DNA of 64,000 nt from Moanibacter sp964542645 (GTDB lineage: Bacteria > Verrucomicrobiota > Verrucomicrobiia > Opitutales > UBA2987), in assembly GCA_964542645.1 (NCBI GenBank), contig CAZIUG010000015.1, forward strand, positions 310,001 to 374,000. Direction: 5' to 3'. The notes below the pieces were generated by a model. The model was not told where the DNA came from. It was given only the letters and a program-made list of their open reading frames with translations, and did no database searches. A program made the position numbers and the translations under genes. This document shows positions 62,986-64,000 of the stretch, piece by piece. Position 1 is the first letter of the stretch. Every line of letters begins with the position of its first letter.

Positions 62986-63947
62986 TGTTTTGCCTCGTTT
63001 TCAACTGCCTGGATCATTGCAATAATATAGCCAAATTGGAATGCCCAGCCCTGACGAACCCGAGGAGAAAGGCCTTCGGGAGCCAAATCATCTGGATGCT
63101 TCGGCGCATGATCGGGCATGAGCATATACGGATATCCAGTGGAATGGAAAATCTTTGCCAACTCATACATATTCACATCCCCTTCATCCGGCCAGACTTC
63201 CACAAAGTCGTTAAGCCCACCTTGGATATTTCTAAAATGAACATTAAATATCTTCTTATTTTCCGAAAAATACTTCGCTATAGGCGGAAGCTCCTTCCCT
63301 GGGTCCTCCAACCCCTCTGCCGCCACTCCACAGCAAAAGTTAAATCCGTGATAAGGACTATCAACCAACTCACTGAATTGTTTAAGCCCATCTAGTACGG
63401 GATAATTCCATCGTTCTTCGCCACGCAAGACAGGAGCCGGAGGATCGGGCAAATGGCATGCCATCTGAACCCTGTACTCTTCTGCAACAGGAATAATGCG
63501 CTCAAGAAAATATGTAGCTCGGGAAAAAACCTCTTCCTTACTCACCTTCATTCCCTTGTGCAGCTCATTATTGTTATATTTTGAAAATTCGAAGGAACTT
63601 TGCTCACAATCGGCCCTACCGTATCGGGATTCCGTCCGCTGATATCCGACCACACTGAAGTTATAATTTAGGCCTCGAAGCCCTGCCTTACCAGCATTCT
63701 CAATCCACTTACAGACCCGATCAATATCTTCATCACGCTCTGGGTCTCGCGCCTCAGTGATGTTTCCCGAAATCGGGATATGAATCATCTCCAAATCTAC
63801 CCCTTCCAAAAATGCCTCCTCACGTTGCCTTTTAATTTCTTCAAGATCGTCCGGATCGATTGTCGTGTCCATATGGGACACACCGTGCCGTGTCAGAAAC
63901 TGGAGCTCCTTTTTTGAAGTACCTATACCTTGGACGCCTACATACAT
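62982..63947 (-). CDS. Short UxuA/mannonate dehydratase-like TIM-barrel enzyme
   Basis: A 321-residue protein with the metal ligands of D-mannonate dehydratase: H165 (MACHLPDPPAP), C205 or C206 (FNFCCGVAAEG), H237 (FNVHFRNIQGG) and D279 with H280 (LMPDHAPKHPDD). WPDEGDVNMYELAKIFHSTG is typical of UxuA. Like the copy at 50.8 kb it lacks some of the extra loops of full-length UxuA. It heads the minus-strand set UxuA-like, hydroxyacid dehydrogenase, EctD-like, hydroxyacid dehydrogenase. The remaining 53 bases to the window end are non-coding. Confidence 0.87.
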   Translation of the reverse strand: MYVGVQGIGTSKKELQFLTRHGVSHMDTTIDPDDLEEIKRQREEAFLEGVDLEMIHIPISGNITEARDPERDEDIDRVCKWIENAGKAGLRGLNYNFSVVGYQRTESRYGRADCEQSSFEFSKYNNNELHKGMKVSKEEVFSRATYFLERIIPVAEEYRVQMACHLPDPPAPVLRGEERWNYPVLDGLKQFSELVDSPYHGFNFCCGVAAEGLEDPGKELPPIAKYFSENKKIFNVHFRNIQGGLNDFVEVWPDEGDVNMYELAKIFHSTGYPYMLMPDHAPKHPDDLAPEGLSPRVRQGWAFQFGYIIAMIQAVENEAKQ

Positions 63948-64000
63948 AACTTCATTTCCCTAATTCCATCTATTGAATCTCATATTATTTTTCTGTCGAA

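Overview
The window is a 64 kb piece of a bacterial chromosome, most probably from the PVC superphylum and, within it, an Opitutae-like marine or host-associated verrucomicrobium. Three things support this. There is a double-length UvrA with four ABC ATPase modules in one chain, a form known from Chlamydiae and found in Verrucomicrobia. Sulfatases, phytanoyl-CoA-dioxygenase-like (PhyH) and enolase-superfamily enzymes are abundant. Few genes have strong Shine-Dalgarno sites. The placement is inference from gene content; no phylogeny was run. No phage, transposase, IS element or CRISPR array was seen.

Layout. 1-14 kb: the 3' part of the giant uvrA, a secreted PDZ protein, acetyl-CoA synthetase, queA, a periplasmic YceI protein, a small secreted protein, then a three-gene set (GT2 glycosyltransferase of the TIGR04283 type, TVP38 membrane protein, DUF547 protein). 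14.5-24.5 kb is almost all on the minus strand: polyprenyl diphosphate synthase, ECF sigma factor with a likely membrane anti-sigma factor, an HtrA-like protein that has lost its catalytic triad, fumC, a LysM/TPR lipoprotein, recF, ruvC, and further right rpsT with a 32-residue bS22/COX24-like gene, RNase P RNA and a zinc-ribbon coiled-coil protein. 24.6-37.8 kb: dinG-type helicase, tRNA-Ala, a sulfatase with a hairpin over its ribosome-binding site, a TonB-ExbD-ExbB set, a PfkB kinase with tmk and holB, mutS, and a DUF3127 protein with an SSB-like tail.

37.9-43.2 kb is an accessory block with a second sulfatase, a galactonate-dehydratase-like enzyme and a penicillin-acylase-family hydrolase. 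43.4-50.3 kb is the conserved translation operon nusA-infB-rbfA-nrnA-truB-ribF, read on the minus strand and without rimP in front of nusA. 50.8-64 kb is a second accessory block: two short UxuA-like TIM-barrel proteins, an SDR dehydrogenase, three PhyH-family proteins, one TauD-type dioxygenase, two D-2-hydroxyacid dehydrogenases and a heterodimeric ABC exporter.

How they may work together. Housekeeping genes (DNA repair, translation, cell-envelope stress, ion-driven outer-membrane transport) alternate with catabolic genes. The right-hand block and the sulfatase/dehydratase block look like parts of routes for taking apart sulfated or modified sugar acids or small organic osmolytes: oxidative demodification by Fe(II)/2-oxoglutarate enzymes, oxidation or reduction of hydroxyacids, and dehydration by UxuA- or DgoD-like enzymes. 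The actual substrates cannot be read from the sequence. The most unusual items are the triad-less HtrA homologue beside an ECF sigma pair, the tiny bS22-like gene after rpsT, the sequestered ribosome-binding site of the first sulfatase, and a PhyH protein with HxH in place of HxD.
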